Assembly: GCF_008806955.1 (NCBI RefSeq)
Contig: NZ_CP031727.1
Span: 3,610,001-3,674,000, forward strand
Source of the DNA: Cellvibrio sp. KY-YJ-3
GTDB lineage: Bacteria > Pseudomonadota > Gammaproteobacteria > Pseudomonadales > Cellvibrionaceae
Direction: 5' to 3'
DNA length: 64,000 nt
Shown piece after piece: positions 46,937 to 56,442 of this stretch (its first letter is position 1; each line of letters starts with the position of its first letter). Below the pieces are notes generated by a model. The model had not been told where the DNA came from and did not search any database. It saw nothing but the letters and a program-made list of their open reading frames with translations. The translations under genes and the position numbers were made by a program.

Positions 46937-49435
46937 TTACGCCGCTTCGCGCAAAACAACTGCCGGTGGTGTTGTAACTGTGTGGCGGCAACAGATATAG
47001 CCCAATGCTGAAACAAATACCGCGCCACTCAGCGGCGATATCAACCAGTAAATATAGTGGGGCTGCATCGGAGTTTCCAGAACGAAAGTCTGCAGGCTAA
47101 TTAATAATATTTCGGTACCAATAATAGCAATCAGCCCTGCCAGAAAACCGAGTATGGCGAACTCCGCACAAATACTGCCCACAATCATACTCCGGGGGCT
47201 ACCCAAGGCTCGCAACAATCCTGCCTGCTGTTTACGCGCAGCAATACTCCCCATCACTGCCGCGAGCAATACCAAACAGCCGCCGATCAGCGTTAACCAG
47301 AGCACCAGTAAAACACCATCACTTACCTGATTAATGATACTGCGGATTTGGCCAATAATGCGATCCAACTCCATTACCAAAATAGTAGGATGATCCAACA
47401 ACAACTTGTTAATGACCGATTTCTGATCAGCCGGCAAATAAATACTGGTGATAAACGTTGGTGAATAGGCATCTAATGACCCTGGCTCAAAGATGAAAAA
47501 GAAATTGGGCCTCATGCTGCGCCAATCCAAACTACGAAAACTGGCAACTTCTGCGTCGAGCAATAATCCACCAAATGAAAACTGTAATTTATCGCCGATG
47601 TTTAGCCCTATTTCTTTAGCGGTATCTACCTCTACTGACACACCCGGCAAATTAGCTGCACTGCGCTGCCATTTATCCCACCACAAACCAGTGATAATTT
47701 TATTATCCTCTGCCAAAGTGTCTGACCAAGTGACATTTAATTCACGCCGCAATGCGTTTGCAACCGAGCGCTGCTCCTCTGTTGTTTCTACGCCGTTGAT
47801 ATGAGTCAAGCGCGCACGCATCATTGGGTAAAGTGGTTCGGGGCGAACCTGATTTTCAGCCAGAATCGCTTGCACATCTTGCAATTCAGAAGGGGGAATA
47901 TTGACGAGAAAATGATTGGGCGCTTCATCTGGTACTTGCACCTTCCACTCCTCAATCAAGGAGGTGCGTACAATCGTTAGTGTAAACAACAGCATAATCG
48001 CAATAGAAAACACCAAAATCTGTACCAGGCTTTGGCCACGCTGACGCTGTAAATTGGCAAATGCCAAACGCCAGAAACCACCCAAGCGCAATACCATTTT
48101 TTTACTCAGCAACAACAACCCATAAGCCGCGGCAATGGTAACAAGAATCACGGCCAGCAATGCGCCGCTAATACTTAATGCCAACTCGATATCACGACTA
48201 AATAAAATTACCAACACCAATACAGCCAACAGTGCAAGCAATGCTTGCAACCAAACCTGCGGCATGTTGACCGCCAATTCACGGCGAAGAATTTTGAGCG
48301 GCGGGATAGTTGGTAAATGCCAGAGCGCAGGCAATGCAAAAAAAATCAAACACAATATTCCGCTAAAAAAACTCAACCCATAGGGATAAAAACTTGCCGC
48401 ACCCAAGCGTATTTGATAAACCTGCTGTAGGCTGACAGCCACAGAGCGTTGCAAAAACTCGCCAATAAATAAACCAATCAGCGACGCGATAATGCCAAGA
48501 AAAATAAGCTGCGATACATAAAGTGAACGAATACGACCGGCACTCGCACCGAGACTTTTCATAAGCGCCACTTGATCAGTATGGCGCGCCGAAAACTGAC
48601 GCGCGGTTATTGCAATCGCAACTCCCGCCAGCAATACCGCAATAACCGCCGATAGTAATAAAAATTGGCGGCTAGTATCTAATGTACGCCCCACCCGTTC
48701 TTGAGCGGAGTTAATATCCACCAGTCGTTGATGTTTACTTAGCTGCGGCTTTAAATCATCAATAAAACTTTTTAAGCGATTGTTATCATCCGAGGCAACC
48801 AACCATTGATAGTCAACCCGGCTTCCCGGCTGCACAACTTGAGTTTTTTCCAAATCGGCAATGTTCATTATCAGCCGCGCACCAGTCATGCTAAATGGAT
48901 TGGCACTGTCAGGCTCACGAATCAAAACACGGGTAATACGCAATTCGTATTCGCCTACCGCAACCTTATCGCCCAATTCAATTTTTAATAGTGGTAACAA
49001 TCGTGAGTCAACCCAGGCTTCACCGGGTTGTGGAATTGCAGTAGCAATTTCAATATCAGTAGCATTCATCGCAAACGGAATTTTGCTAACTTCAAATTGA
49101 CCGCGCAGTGGGTAACCTTGGTCTACCGCTTTTACCGAAGCAAGATGCATTTCATCGCCAGCAAATACCATAGACGAAAACAATGCCGAACGAGTGTGTT
49201 TAATCTCCGCCTGCTCCGCAACTGTATTCCAAGCGTTGTCGTGTGGTTTAGAACCACGCACAATGTAATCTGCACCCAGCACACTATTGCTTTCACTGAT
49301 CAGGGTGGTTTCCAGCCTGTCAGTAAAAATAGCGATGCCGCTCAAGACCGCAACGGCGAGCATTAATGAAAACCCTAAGAGTTTTAATTCGCCGCTACGC
49401 CAGTTGCGTCGTAATAAATTAATTGCCAATTTCAT
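46937..49435 (-). CDS. ABC transporter permease, YbbP/FtsX-like
   Basis: 832 residues. Two FtsX repeats are seen: TM groups near residues 18-40, 255-400 and 700-825, with large periplasmic domains between. RQFSARHTDQVALMKSLGASAGRIRSLYVSQ and ARKQQAGLLRALGSPRSMIVGSICAEF are the paired FtsX coupling motifs. It matches E. coli YbbP in length and setting (tesA-ybbA-ybbP). The substrate is not established. It starts 5 bp after the ATPase gene ends. Confidence 0.9.
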   Translation of the reverse strand: MKLAINLLRRNWRSGELKLLGFSLMLAVAVLSGIAIFTDRLETTLISESNSVLGADYIVRGSKPHDNAWNTVAEQAEIKHTRSALFSSMVFAGDEMHLASVKAVDQGYPLRGQFEVSKIPFAMNATDIEIATAIPQPGEAWVDSRLLPLLKIELGDKVAVGEYELRITRVLIREPDSANPFSMTGARLIMNIADLEKTQVVQPGSRVDYQWLVASDDNNRLKSFIDDLKPQLSKHQRLVDINSAQERVGRTLDTSRQFLLLSAVIAVLLAGVAIAITARQFSARHTDQVALMKSLGASAGRIRSLYVSQLIFLGIIASLIGLFIGEFLQRSVAVSLQQVYQIRLGAASFYPYGLSFFSGILCLIFFALPALWHLPTIPPLKILRRELAVNMPQVWLQALLALLAVLVLVILFSRDIELALSISGALLAVILVTIAAAYGLLLLSKKMVLRLGGFWRLAFANLQRQRGQSLVQILVFSIAIMLLFTLTIVRTSLIEEWKVQVPDEAPNHFLVNIPPSELQDVQAILAENQVRPEPLYPMMRARLTHINGVETTEEQRSVANALRRELNVTWSDTLAEDNKIITGLWWDKWQRSAANLPGVSVEVDTAKEIGLNIGDKLQFSFGGLLLDAEVASFRSLDWRSMRPNFFFIFEPGSLDAYSPTFITSIYLPADQKSVINKLLLDHPTILVMELDRIIGQIRSIINQVSDGVLLVLWLTLIGGCLVLLAAVMGSIAARKQQAGLLRALGSPRSMIVGSICAEFAILGFLAGLIAIIGTEILLISLQTFVLETPMQPHYIYWLISPLSGAVFVSALGYICCRHTVTTPPAVVLREAA

Positions 49436-49440
49436 CGTTA

Positions 49441-50124
49441 TTACTCCCGCCCGGAAACCAAAGCACCGGCCGCCAACTCAATACGGCTTTGACACAACTG
49501 CGCCAAACGCTCCTCATGGGTGATAAAAACCAGCGTCGTTCCCTGCGCCTTATTCAAGTCAAATAAAAGTTCAATAATGCGTGCGCCAGTTGCGCTGTCC
49601 AAATTTCCGGTTGGCTCATCGGCAAATAACACTTTAGGCTCACTCGCAAAAGCACGGGCAATTGCCACCCGCTGCTGCTCACCACCCGACAACTGTTGCG
49701 GGTAATGTTGCAAGCGCTGCTCCAGACCAACACGCTGCAAGAACTCGCGTGCTTTACTGCTCGCCGCTTTATCGCCGCGCAGCTCCAGCGGCAGCATTAC
49801 ATTTTCATGAGCACTTAATCCGGGCAATAACTGAAATGATTGAAATATAAATCCCACGTTGCCGGCACGAACTTTTGCACGCCCTTCCTCGTCTAACAGA
49901 GAGAGGTTGTGCCCATTAAGAATTACTTCACCTGTACTCGGCACATCCAAACCGGCAAGGATGCCCAATAAAGTTGACTTGCCAGAACCTGAGGCACCGG
50001 TTATCGCCAGCGATTCACCAGCATTTACAGTAATTGAGATGGGATGAAGAATCCTTAAGGTTCCTTCTTGCGTATTAACTTCTTTGGTAACTGAATTTGC
50101 TTGAACCATAGCAACAGCAGACAT
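49441..50124 (-). CDS. ABC transporter ATP-binding protein, YbbA-like (LolD/MacB group)
   Basis: 227 residues from the ATG at 50124; an ATG at 50109 is nearly as good, and neither has a clear SD. Walker A is GASGSGKSTLL, the Q-loop FIFQSFQLLPGLSA, the signature LSGGEQQRVAIARAF, Walker B VLFADEPTGNLD and the H-loop THEE. The EGTLRIL...ITVNAGES opening is that of the LolD/MacB group. It diverges from tesA with 110 bp between the two starts, as in E. coli. Confidence 0.92.
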   Translation of the reverse strand: MSAVAMVQANSVTKEVNTQEGTLRILHPISITVNAGESLAITGASGSGKSTLLGILAGLDVPSTGEVILNGHNLSLLDEEGRAKVRAGNVGFIFQSFQLLPGLSAHENVMLPLELRGDKAASSKAREFLQRVGLEQRLQHYPQQLSGGEQQRVAIARAFASEPKVLFADEPTGNLDSATGARIIELLFDLNKAQGTTLVFITHEERLAQLCQSRIELAAGALVSGRE

Positions 50125-50234
50125 AATTAAGTAACCTTTATCCGATGAGTAGTCTGGATGGTTGTTTAACCCAGATGAGAGAACGTTCAGAAACACCAAT
50201 AAGTCCATTCTATGGGCATAGGATTTTGATAACC

Positions 50235-50849
50235 ATGAACAAACTGAAGATTTACCTGTTTTTACTCCTGACAATTGTCATCAGTGATGCATATGCGCAA
50301 CACCCGACTAAAGTTTTGGTCATGGGTGACAGCTTAAGTGCGGGTTATGGCATAGACATTGAGAAAAGCTGGGTCAGCTTGCTAGAGAAAGAACTAACGA
50401 AAAAAAATGATGTACAGATCATTAATGCCAGTGTGAGTGGCGAAACAAGTTCTGGCGGTAACAGTCGCTTAGCCGCGCTGCTAAATGAACATCAACCTGA
50501 CATAGTTATTTTAGAGCTGGGAGGCAATGATGCGCTACGTGGTCAACCACTAAAACTGCTCGAAAAGAATTTACAATCCATGATTGATTCCAGTAAAAAA
50601 AATAATGCAGAAGTATTACTGACTGGCATGCAAATTCCCCCTAACTACGGAGCGCGCTACAGTAATCATTTTAAAGAGCTTTACCCGAAACTGGCGGAGA
50701 AAAATAACATCGCACTGGTGCCATTTTTGCTTGAAGGTATTGGCGGTAGACCAGAGCTGATGCAGCGAGATGGCATTCATCCCACCGCTGAAGCACAACC
50801 CATTATCGTAAATAATGTAAAACCAGCACTGGAAAAAATGTTGCAGTAG
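50235..50849 (+). CDS. tesA: Acyl-CoA thioesterase / arylesterase TesA (SGNH hydrolase)
   Basis: 204 residues from the ATG at 50235. A signal peptide (MNKLKIYLFLLLTIVISDAYA) predicts a periplasmic enzyme. The SGNH blocks are all visible: GDSLSAGYG with the nucleophile Ser, ASVSGETSSGG (Gly), LELGGNDALRG (Asn) and DGIHPTAEAQ (Asp/His). It hydrolyses acyl-CoAs and esters in vitro; the periplasmic substrate is unknown. The frame upstream to 50145 overlaps the ybbA promoter region and is not signal-like. Confidence 0.92.
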   Translation: MNKLKIYLFLLLTIVISDAYAQHPTKVLVMGDSLSAGYGIDIEKSWVSLLEKELTKKNDVQIINASVSGETSSGGNSRLAALLNEHQPDIVILELGGNDALRGQPLKLLEKNLQSMIDSSKKNNAEVLLTGMQIPPNYGARYSNHFKELYPKLAEKNNIALVPFLLEGIGGRPELMQRDGIHPTAEAQPIIVNNVKPALEKMLQ

Positions 50850-50882
50850 CTGCTATTCAGCTAGCATAGCTTTCAATTCTTT

Positions 50883-52619
50883 TTATGGTGCAATAGGCTC
50901 AAGATAATCGACCAGCAACTGCAAATTGGATTTACCGCGAAACTCATTGATATCCAATTTAAACGCCGCCCGTACTTTTTGTAGATGGGTATTGGGCCAA
51001 AGCGCTGGATCAATATTAAAGGCGATAGCATCAATCAGTTGTTGCCCCTGTGCGTCAACCGCAAGCGTCATTTTTAAGTGATTGGCGCCCACCAATTTTT
51101 GTTGCAGCAGATAAAACTCACCATCAAAGGTTGGCTCAGGGAAATGCTGCCCCCATGGGCCAGCGTCGCGCAACTGACCAGCCAATTGCAGTGAAAAGTC
51201 TGGTGCGGTCAATTCACCGTCACTCATAACAATTGCTTGTAAATCGTCATCATCCAAGTGGCGACGAACTTCCGCATCAAACGCTTGGGCAAAATCATCA
51301 AAGTGTTCACGCAACAAACTCATACCTGCCGCCATTGCGTGACCACCAAATTTTTGCAACAAATGAGGATGGCGAGCAGCGACTGCATCCAATGCATCAC
51401 GAATATGAAAACCGGGCACCGAGCGCGCAGAACCTTTAATTTGACCGTCACCAACATCGGCAAAAACAATTGTGGGGCGATGGTATTTATCTTTGATACG
51501 CGACGCCAAAATACCAATAACACCTTGATGCCAAGTCTCATCAAATAAACACAAACCCCAAGGTAAACTCGCCGCATCCGCCTGCAAGATTTTTTGCAGC
51601 ATAGTCATCGCTTCTTGCTGCATACCTGTTTCAATTGCTTTGCGATCGCGGTTCAATTCATCCAATTGCGCCGCCATTTCACGCGCGAGATTTTCGCTCT
51701 CACACATCAAACACTGAATACCGAGCGACATATCATCCAAGCGCCCCGCCGCATTTAAGCGCGGCCCTAACGCGAAACCAAAATCACTCGCAACCAATTT
51801 ATGCGCTTGTTTACCCGCGACTTCCAACATAGCTTTTATCCCGGGGCGACAAACTCCGGCGCGAATACGCTGCAAGCCCTGAGCGACCAGAATGCGGTTG
51901 TTGTAATCCAATGGCACTACATCCGCGACAGTACCCAGTGCGACCAAATCCAAAAAACTCGCCATATTAGGTTCTGTAAAGCCACTTTCTTCAAACCAAC
52001 CCATTTGCCGTAACTCGCCTCGCAAGGCATTCATTACATAAAAAATAACGCCAACACCGGCAAGATTTTTACTGGGAAACTCACAACCGGGCTGATTGGG
52101 ATTCACAATCGCATCGGCATCAGGCAACTCAGCCCCAGGCAAATGGTGATCAGTAACGATTACGGCAATCCCCAATTCACGCGCGGCATTTACACCATCG
52201 ATACTGGAAATGCCGTTATCCACCGTGATAATAATATCCGGCTGCTGCGCAGCCGCAACGGCAACAATTTCTGGCGTCAAGCCGTAACCATATTCAAAAC
52301 GATTGGGCACCAGAAAATCCACATCCGGCAAGCCCATGGCTTTTAATGCCAACACCGCCAGCGCACTGCTGGTAGCGCCGTCCGCATCAAAGTCACCCAC
52401 AATGATTATTTTGGCTTGTGCCACAACGGCATCGGCCAAAATACTTACCGCCTCAGGTAAACCTTTGAAATTAGGCTTATGTAAATTCAACAAGGGATAT
52501 TGCAGCTCGCGCTCACTCAGTACTCCGCGCGCCGCATAAATACGTTGCAACAAAGGATGTACTGCTGCAGTAAATTCAATAGTGGGCGACAGCTCTCGAC
52601 GACGGATAGCTTTTTGCAT
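50883..52619 (-). CDS. recJ: Single-stranded-DNA-specific exonuclease RecJ
   Basis: 578 residues, near the E. coli length. The 5'-3' exonuclease of RecF-pathway and mismatch repair. The DHH-family metal motifs are IIIVGDFDADGATSSAL, IIITVDNGISS and VIVTDHHLPG. GVGVIFYVMNAL and LGPRLNAAGRLDD follow, and the DHHA1 motif GGHAMAAGMSL lies near residue 430. It stands alone, convergent with tesA. Confidence 0.95.
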   Translation of the reverse strand: MQKAIRRRELSPTIEFTAAVHPLLQRIYAARGVLSERELQYPLLNLHKPNFKGLPEAVSILADAVVAQAKIIIVGDFDADGATSSALAVLALKAMGLPDVDFLVPNRFEYGYGLTPEIVAVAAAQQPDIIITVDNGISSIDGVNAARELGIAVIVTDHHLPGAELPDADAIVNPNQPGCEFPSKNLAGVGVIFYVMNALRGELRQMGWFEESGFTEPNMASFLDLVALGTVADVVPLDYNNRILVAQGLQRIRAGVCRPGIKAMLEVAGKQAHKLVASDFGFALGPRLNAAGRLDDMSLGIQCLMCESENLAREMAAQLDELNRDRKAIETGMQQEAMTMLQKILQADAASLPWGLCLFDETWHQGVIGILASRIKDKYHRPTIVFADVGDGQIKGSARSVPGFHIRDALDAVAARHPHLLQKFGGHAMAAGMSLLREHFDDFAQAFDAEVRRHLDDDDLQAIVMSDGELTAPDFSLQLAGQLRDAGPWGQHFPEPTFDGEFYLLQQKLVGANHLKMTLAVDAQGQQLIDAIAFNIDPALWPNTHLQKVRAAFKLDINEFRGKSNLQLLVDYLEPIAP

Positions 52620-52666
52620 AAGTACTTTTTTAACTCAGATAATTAATTAAAGTTTGATTCGCAACA

Positions 52667-52704
52667 ATAAAAAAACGCCGCAGAGACTGCTCCCTGCGGC
52701 GTTT
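52667..52704 (-). terminator. Intrinsic terminator of hom-thrC
   Basis: 11-bp stem AAACGCCGCAG / CTGCGGCGTTT (52673-52683 and 52694-52704) with a 10-nt loop, followed on the minus strand by a T-run. It lies 21 bp after the thrC stop codon. Confidence 0.9.
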
Positions 52705-52724
52705 GTTAGCACGATAAATAAAAA

Positions 52725-54122
52725 TTATTTGCGCACATTGGCAGCAACAAACTCTTGCACTTTGGCAAGATCTTGCGGCAATACCGTGTAGCGCTCTTCG
52801 CGCTCAAATAAATCTTGCATATGGTGAGGCAATACCGGATCTGCGCCCTGCCCTGCTTTACGTACCGCTTCCGGGAATTTTGCCGGATGTGCTGTAGCCA
52901 AAATAACCATCGGAATATCCTGACGACGACGGGTTTTACGCGCCGCATCAACACCAATCGCAGTGTGTGGATCGAGCAAATATTCGGTGCGGTCAAACAC
53001 CGAGCGAATCACATCGATAGTGACTTCATCGGTCACACCATGGCTGGTGAACAATTCGCGCGCGCGCGCCAATGCTGATTCTTTCAGGGTCATGCTGCCG
53101 GATTTAAAATCTTCCATCAGCTGACGAATTGCATTGCCATCGCGGTCATACAAATCAAACAACATACGCTCGAAGTTGCTCGACACCATAATGTCCATAC
53201 TCGGCGACAAGGTGTGTTGCAATTGGTTTTTGCTGTGATCATTACTGCTAATGCAACGATGCAAAATATCATTGCTGTTAGTCGCAATCACTAACTGATC
53301 AATTGGCAGCCCCATTTGTTTCGCGAGATAACCAGCAAAAATATCGCCAAAGTTACCCGTGGGAACTGAAAATGCGATGGGACGATGCGGTGCACCCAAT
53401 GCCAAGCCTGCATAAAAGTAATACACGATTTGCGCCATGATACGCGCCCAGTTAATCGAGTTTACGGCAACCAGTTGGCGGCCTTCAGACAGGAATGATT
53501 GATCGCCGAAACTGGCTTTCACCATATTCTGGCAATCATCAAAATTACCTTCGAGCGCGATGTTAAATACATTCGGCGCAAGCACGGTGGTCATTTGGCG
53601 ACGCTGGACGTTCGATACTCTATTGTTCGGGTGCATAATGAAAATATCGATGTTGTCGCAACGGCGGCAGCCTTCGATTGCGGCCGAACCGGTATCACCG
53701 GAGGTTGCGCCCATCACCACTACTTTTTGGTTGCGCTTTTTCAACAAATGATCGAGCAAGTGACCTAAAAACTGTAACGCAAAATCTTTAAACGCAAGTG
53801 TTGGCCCCTGGAACAATTCCAGAATCCACTCGTTGTGACCGGTTTGTACCAGCGGTGCAATCGCATCGTGGCGGAACGTTGCGTAAGAATCCGCGATAAT
53901 TTTTTTGAAATCTTCATCGCTAACAGCACCAGCAATAAATGGTTTCATCACGTTAAACGCGAGTTCTTGATAAGACAAACCTGCCCAGGAAGCAATTTCT
54001 TCTTTGGTAAATTTTGGCAGGGTTTCGGGCACATACAAACCGCCATCAGGTGCGAGGCCGGTGAGTACCACTTCTTCAAAACTGAGTGCGGGCGCTAGGC
54101 CGCGGGTGCTTATGTATTTCAA
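52725..54122 (-). CDS. thrC: Threonine synthase
   Basis: PLP enzyme making threonine from phosphohomoserine. 465 residues beginning MKYISTRGLAPALSFEEVVLTGLAPDGGLYVP. The PLP-binding Lys lies in GPTLAFKDFALQFLG (near residue 112), and VVMGATSGDTGSAAIEG binds the phosphate. It is the Pseudomonas/E. coli long form. It lies 15 bp downstream of hom. No thrB (homoserine kinase) lies in between; as in Pseudomonas, that gene is elsewhere. Confidence 0.96.
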   Translation of the reverse strand: MKYISTRGLAPALSFEEVVLTGLAPDGGLYVPETLPKFTKEEIASWAGLSYQELAFNVMKPFIAGAVSDEDFKKIIADSYATFRHDAIAPLVQTGHNEWILELFQGPTLAFKDFALQFLGHLLDHLLKKRNQKVVVMGATSGDTGSAAIEGCRRCDNIDIFIMHPNNRVSNVQRRQMTTVLAPNVFNIALEGNFDDCQNMVKASFGDQSFLSEGRQLVAVNSINWARIMAQIVYYFYAGLALGAPHRPIAFSVPTGNFGDIFAGYLAKQMGLPIDQLVIATNSNDILHRCISSNDHSKNQLQHTLSPSMDIMVSSNFERMLFDLYDRDGNAIRQLMEDFKSGSMTLKESALARARELFTSHGVTDEVTIDVIRSVFDRTEYLLDPHTAIGVDAARKTRRRQDIPMVILATAHPAKFPEAVRKAGQGADPVLPHHMQDLFEREERYTVLPQDLAKVQEFVAANVRK

Positions 54123-54137
54123 GATTAGGCCCCTTAA

Positions 54138-55442
54138 TTATTTCAATGCTTCAACACGGATGCGCTGTACCGCACCACTAATTGAGTCCAGCGCTTCAAT
54201 GCCGCGAATCGCTGCTGTGAGCTTTTTGTCTTGCACTTTATTAGTGAGCAAGATGAGCGGCACAGTAGACTCGCCCTCTGTTGCCTCACGCTGAATCATC
54301 GCTTCAATACTGATACCGGAATCACTCAAAATGGTCGCAATCTTTGACAGTACGCCAGGCTTATCCTGCGCCGACATGCGCAGATAATTAGCAGTCTCCA
54401 CCTCTTCAATAGGCAGAATTGGCTGTGCAGACACAAATTCTGCACCGAAGCCTAAATAGGGAACACGGTGTTCCGGGGATGCAGTCAAGGTGCGCGCCAC
54501 ATCGACAATATCACCGACAATTGATGAACCGGTTGGCTCTGCGCCAGCACCGGCCCCGTAATACAAGGTAGCCCCCACTGCATCCCCCTTGACCAATACC
54601 GCATTCATCACACCATCAACATTGGCAATCAAACGCTTTTCGGGAATCAGCGTGGGATGAACACGCAACTCAATACCTTTATCAGTACGACGAGCAATAC
54701 CAAGGTTTTTAATGCGATATCCCAACTCTTCTGCGTAAGTTACGTCTTCGGTGGCAATCTTGGTGATGCCCTCGGTGAATACCTTGTTAATTTCCAAAGG
54801 AATACCAAACGCGAGCGACGCCAGAATCACCAACTTATGTGCCGCATCGATCCCCTCAACATCAAAGGTAGGATCAGCTTCGGCATAACCCAATGCCTGG
54901 GCTTCAGCAAGCACATCTTCAAAGGAGCGACCTTTGTCACGCATCTCTGTAAGAATGAAGTTTCCGGTGCCATTGATGATGCCGGCCAACCATTCGATAT
55001 TGTTAGCTGCCAAGCCTTCGCGGATTGCTTTGATGATGGGAATACCACCAGCAACAGCCGCCTCAAATGCAACCGTTACACCTTTGGCTTTTGCGGCCGC
55101 AAAAATTTCATTGCCATGATGGGCGATGAGCGCCTTGTTGGCAGTGATGATGTGCTTACCGTTTTCAATCGCTTTAAGAATCAAATCCTTAGCAACCGTA
55201 GTACCCCCCATGACCTCAACCAGAACATCAACATCCGGGTTGTTGGCCACATCAAATACATCACGTGTCACATTGTATTTTGAGGTATCACAGTTTGGAT
55301 TATCGCGGCGCGCACCAATTTGTACGATGGTAATGTCGCAACCGGCACGGGCATCAATCAGCGCTTTATTGCGCGTGAGAATATTTACTGTACCACTGCC
55401 CACGGTGCCCAGACCGCAGATGCCAATTCTTACCGGTTTCAA
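54138..55442 (-). CDS. hom: Homoserine dehydrogenase (monofunctional, ACT domain)
   Basis: 434 residues from a TTG at 55442, with GAGG 8-9 nt upstream; the protein starts (M)KPVRIGICGLGTVGSGTVNIL, a Rossmann nucleotide fold. EVMGGTTVAKDLILKAIENGKHIITANKAL and GIINGTGNFILTEM are conserved. Catalytic Lys and Asp are in the EADPTFDVEGIDAAHKLVILASLAF region. The C-terminal ACT domain (about residue 353 on; YLRMSAQDKPGVLSKIATILSDSGISIEAM) allows feedback control by threonine. Operon with thrC. Confidence 0.96.
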   Translation of the reverse strand: MKPVRIGICGLGTVGSGTVNILTRNKALIDARAGCDITIVQIGARRDNPNCDTSKYNVTRDVFDVANNPDVDVLVEVMGGTTVAKDLILKAIENGKHIITANKALIAHHGNEIFAAAKAKGVTVAFEAAVAGGIPIIKAIREGLAANNIEWLAGIINGTGNFILTEMRDKGRSFEDVLAEAQALGYAEADPTFDVEGIDAAHKLVILASLAFGIPLEINKVFTEGITKIATEDVTYAEELGYRIKNLGIARRTDKGIELRVHPTLIPEKRLIANVDGVMNAVLVKGDAVGATLYYGAGAGAEPTGSSIVGDIVDVARTLTASPEHRVPYLGFGAEFVSAQPILPIEEVETANYLRMSAQDKPGVLSKIATILSDSGISIEAMIQREATEGESTVPLILLTNKVQDKKLTAAIRGIEALDSISGAVQRIRVEALK

Positions 55443-55484
55443 GGTGAATTCCTCGTCAAATGCTAGTGAAAATTACGCCAATAC

Positions 55485-55527
55485 TAAAAAAGACGGCCAC
55501 CATACTCATGGTGGCCGTCAGTGTCAA
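55485..55527 (-). terminator. dsbC terminator that overlaps a predicted hom promoter
   Basis: A 12-bp perfect stem GACGGCCACCAT / ATGGTGGCCGTC (55492-55503 and 55508-55519) is followed on the minus strand by CTTTTTTAG, a standard terminator after dsbC. TTGACA (plus-strand 55522-55527) and TATGGT (55499-55504) on the same strand, 17 bp apart, form a plausible promoter inside the hairpin. It would start hom mRNA about 50 nt before its TTG. Confidence 0.7.
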
Positions 55528-55587
55528 TTGCGCGGTGAAGGCCGGGTAAAAGAAGTCCCGACCGACCTTCAAAATCTCCGCAAGCGC

Positions 55588-56385
55588 TTATATACCCAAG
55601 GTTTTTGCCAACTCCTCTGGCGGCAAATAGCCAGGCATTAACTTACCATCTGGTAAAAATAATGCCGGTGTTCCGTTAACACCTAATTGGCCACCCAACT
55701 GGAATTGTTTTGCAACTGGATTATCACAAGTTGCGTTAGCTACCGTCTGACCTGCCTTCAGTTTTGTCATAGCATCCAGCTTGTCTTTCGCACACCAGGT
55801 TGAAACCAACTTATCTGCCGATGGACTGGGAATTCCTGCACGAGGATAAGCCAAGTAACGTATCTCTATACCCAGATCGTTGTACCCTGGTTTTTCCTGA
55901 CCACCCTCATTATAAGTATGCATTTGACTGTGCAATTTACGGCAATAACCACAATCAATATCCGTAAAAACATAAACAACTGCTTTGGCCTTACCTTTTG
56001 GTTTGAAGTTAATACTGTCTTTTGAACTTAAACTTGCCAGCGCTTTTTTACGCTCCTCAATGACATAAGGATCTTCAATTTTCGAAAAACCTGTCGCATC
56101 AATCCCAAAAATCTCACCTGCTATAAACTTGTCACCTTCAGGTGTCACAAACAACAACGGACCACCGGGAACTTGTACTTGATAAAGCCCTTTAATAACA
56201 GCAGGACGTGGCTCGCCAAAATTAATGTCGGGACGCGCTTGGCGCAGTTTTTCCAGAATGGTTTCCTCTGTGGTTTTGCGCTTTAAGAGGTCACCTTGAG
56301 CAGACGCTAAAGGTATTGCAACAAATGCACCCAGCGAAAAACCAGCCAAGGCGATAAAACCGAGTTTTTTTAATATTTTTATCAT
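55588..56385 (-). CDS. dsbC: Periplasmic disulfide isomerase DsbC
   Basis: 265 residues. Signal peptide with cleavage after ASA (residue 29). The N-terminal dimerisation domain (TILEKLRQARPDINFGEPRP to GEIFGID) and the thioredoxin-fold domain with Cys145-Gly-Tyr-Cys148 (TDIDCGYCRKLHSQM) follow. A second Cys pair (WCAKDK and NATCDN) matches the structural disulfide of DsbC. GVNGTPALFLPDG supplies the cis-Pro loop. It lies between xerD and hom, as in Pseudomonas. Confidence 0.94.
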   Translation of the reverse strand: MIKILKKLGFIALAGFSLGAFVAIPLASAQGDLLKRKTTEETILEKLRQARPDINFGEPRPAVIKGLYQVQVPGGPLLFVTPEGDKFIAGEIFGIDATGFSKIEDPYVIEERKKALASLSSKDSINFKPKGKAKAVVYVFTDIDCGYCRKLHSQMHTYNEGGQEKPGYNDLGIEIRYLAYPRAGIPSPSADKLVSTWCAKDKLDAMTKLKAGQTVANATCDNPVAKQFQLGGQLGVNGTPALFLPDGKLMPGYLPPEELAKTLGI

Positions 56386-56442
56386 CTATATATCTCTTAA
56401 AAAAGTGAAAATAATATGAGGTTAAACCACACCTATTATCAG

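Noticed and set aside
50850-50882. TAGCTG/CAGCTA repeat between tesA and recJ as a terminator
   Set aside because: The stem is only 6 bp and alternative pairings compete; the later T-run is far from the stem.
55448-55515. A 17-codon reading frame (MSMVAVFF...) ending just before the hom RBS, considered as a threonine leader peptide
   Set aside because: It has one Thr codon, no SD of its own and starts inside the terminator stem; no alternative attenuator structure is evident.
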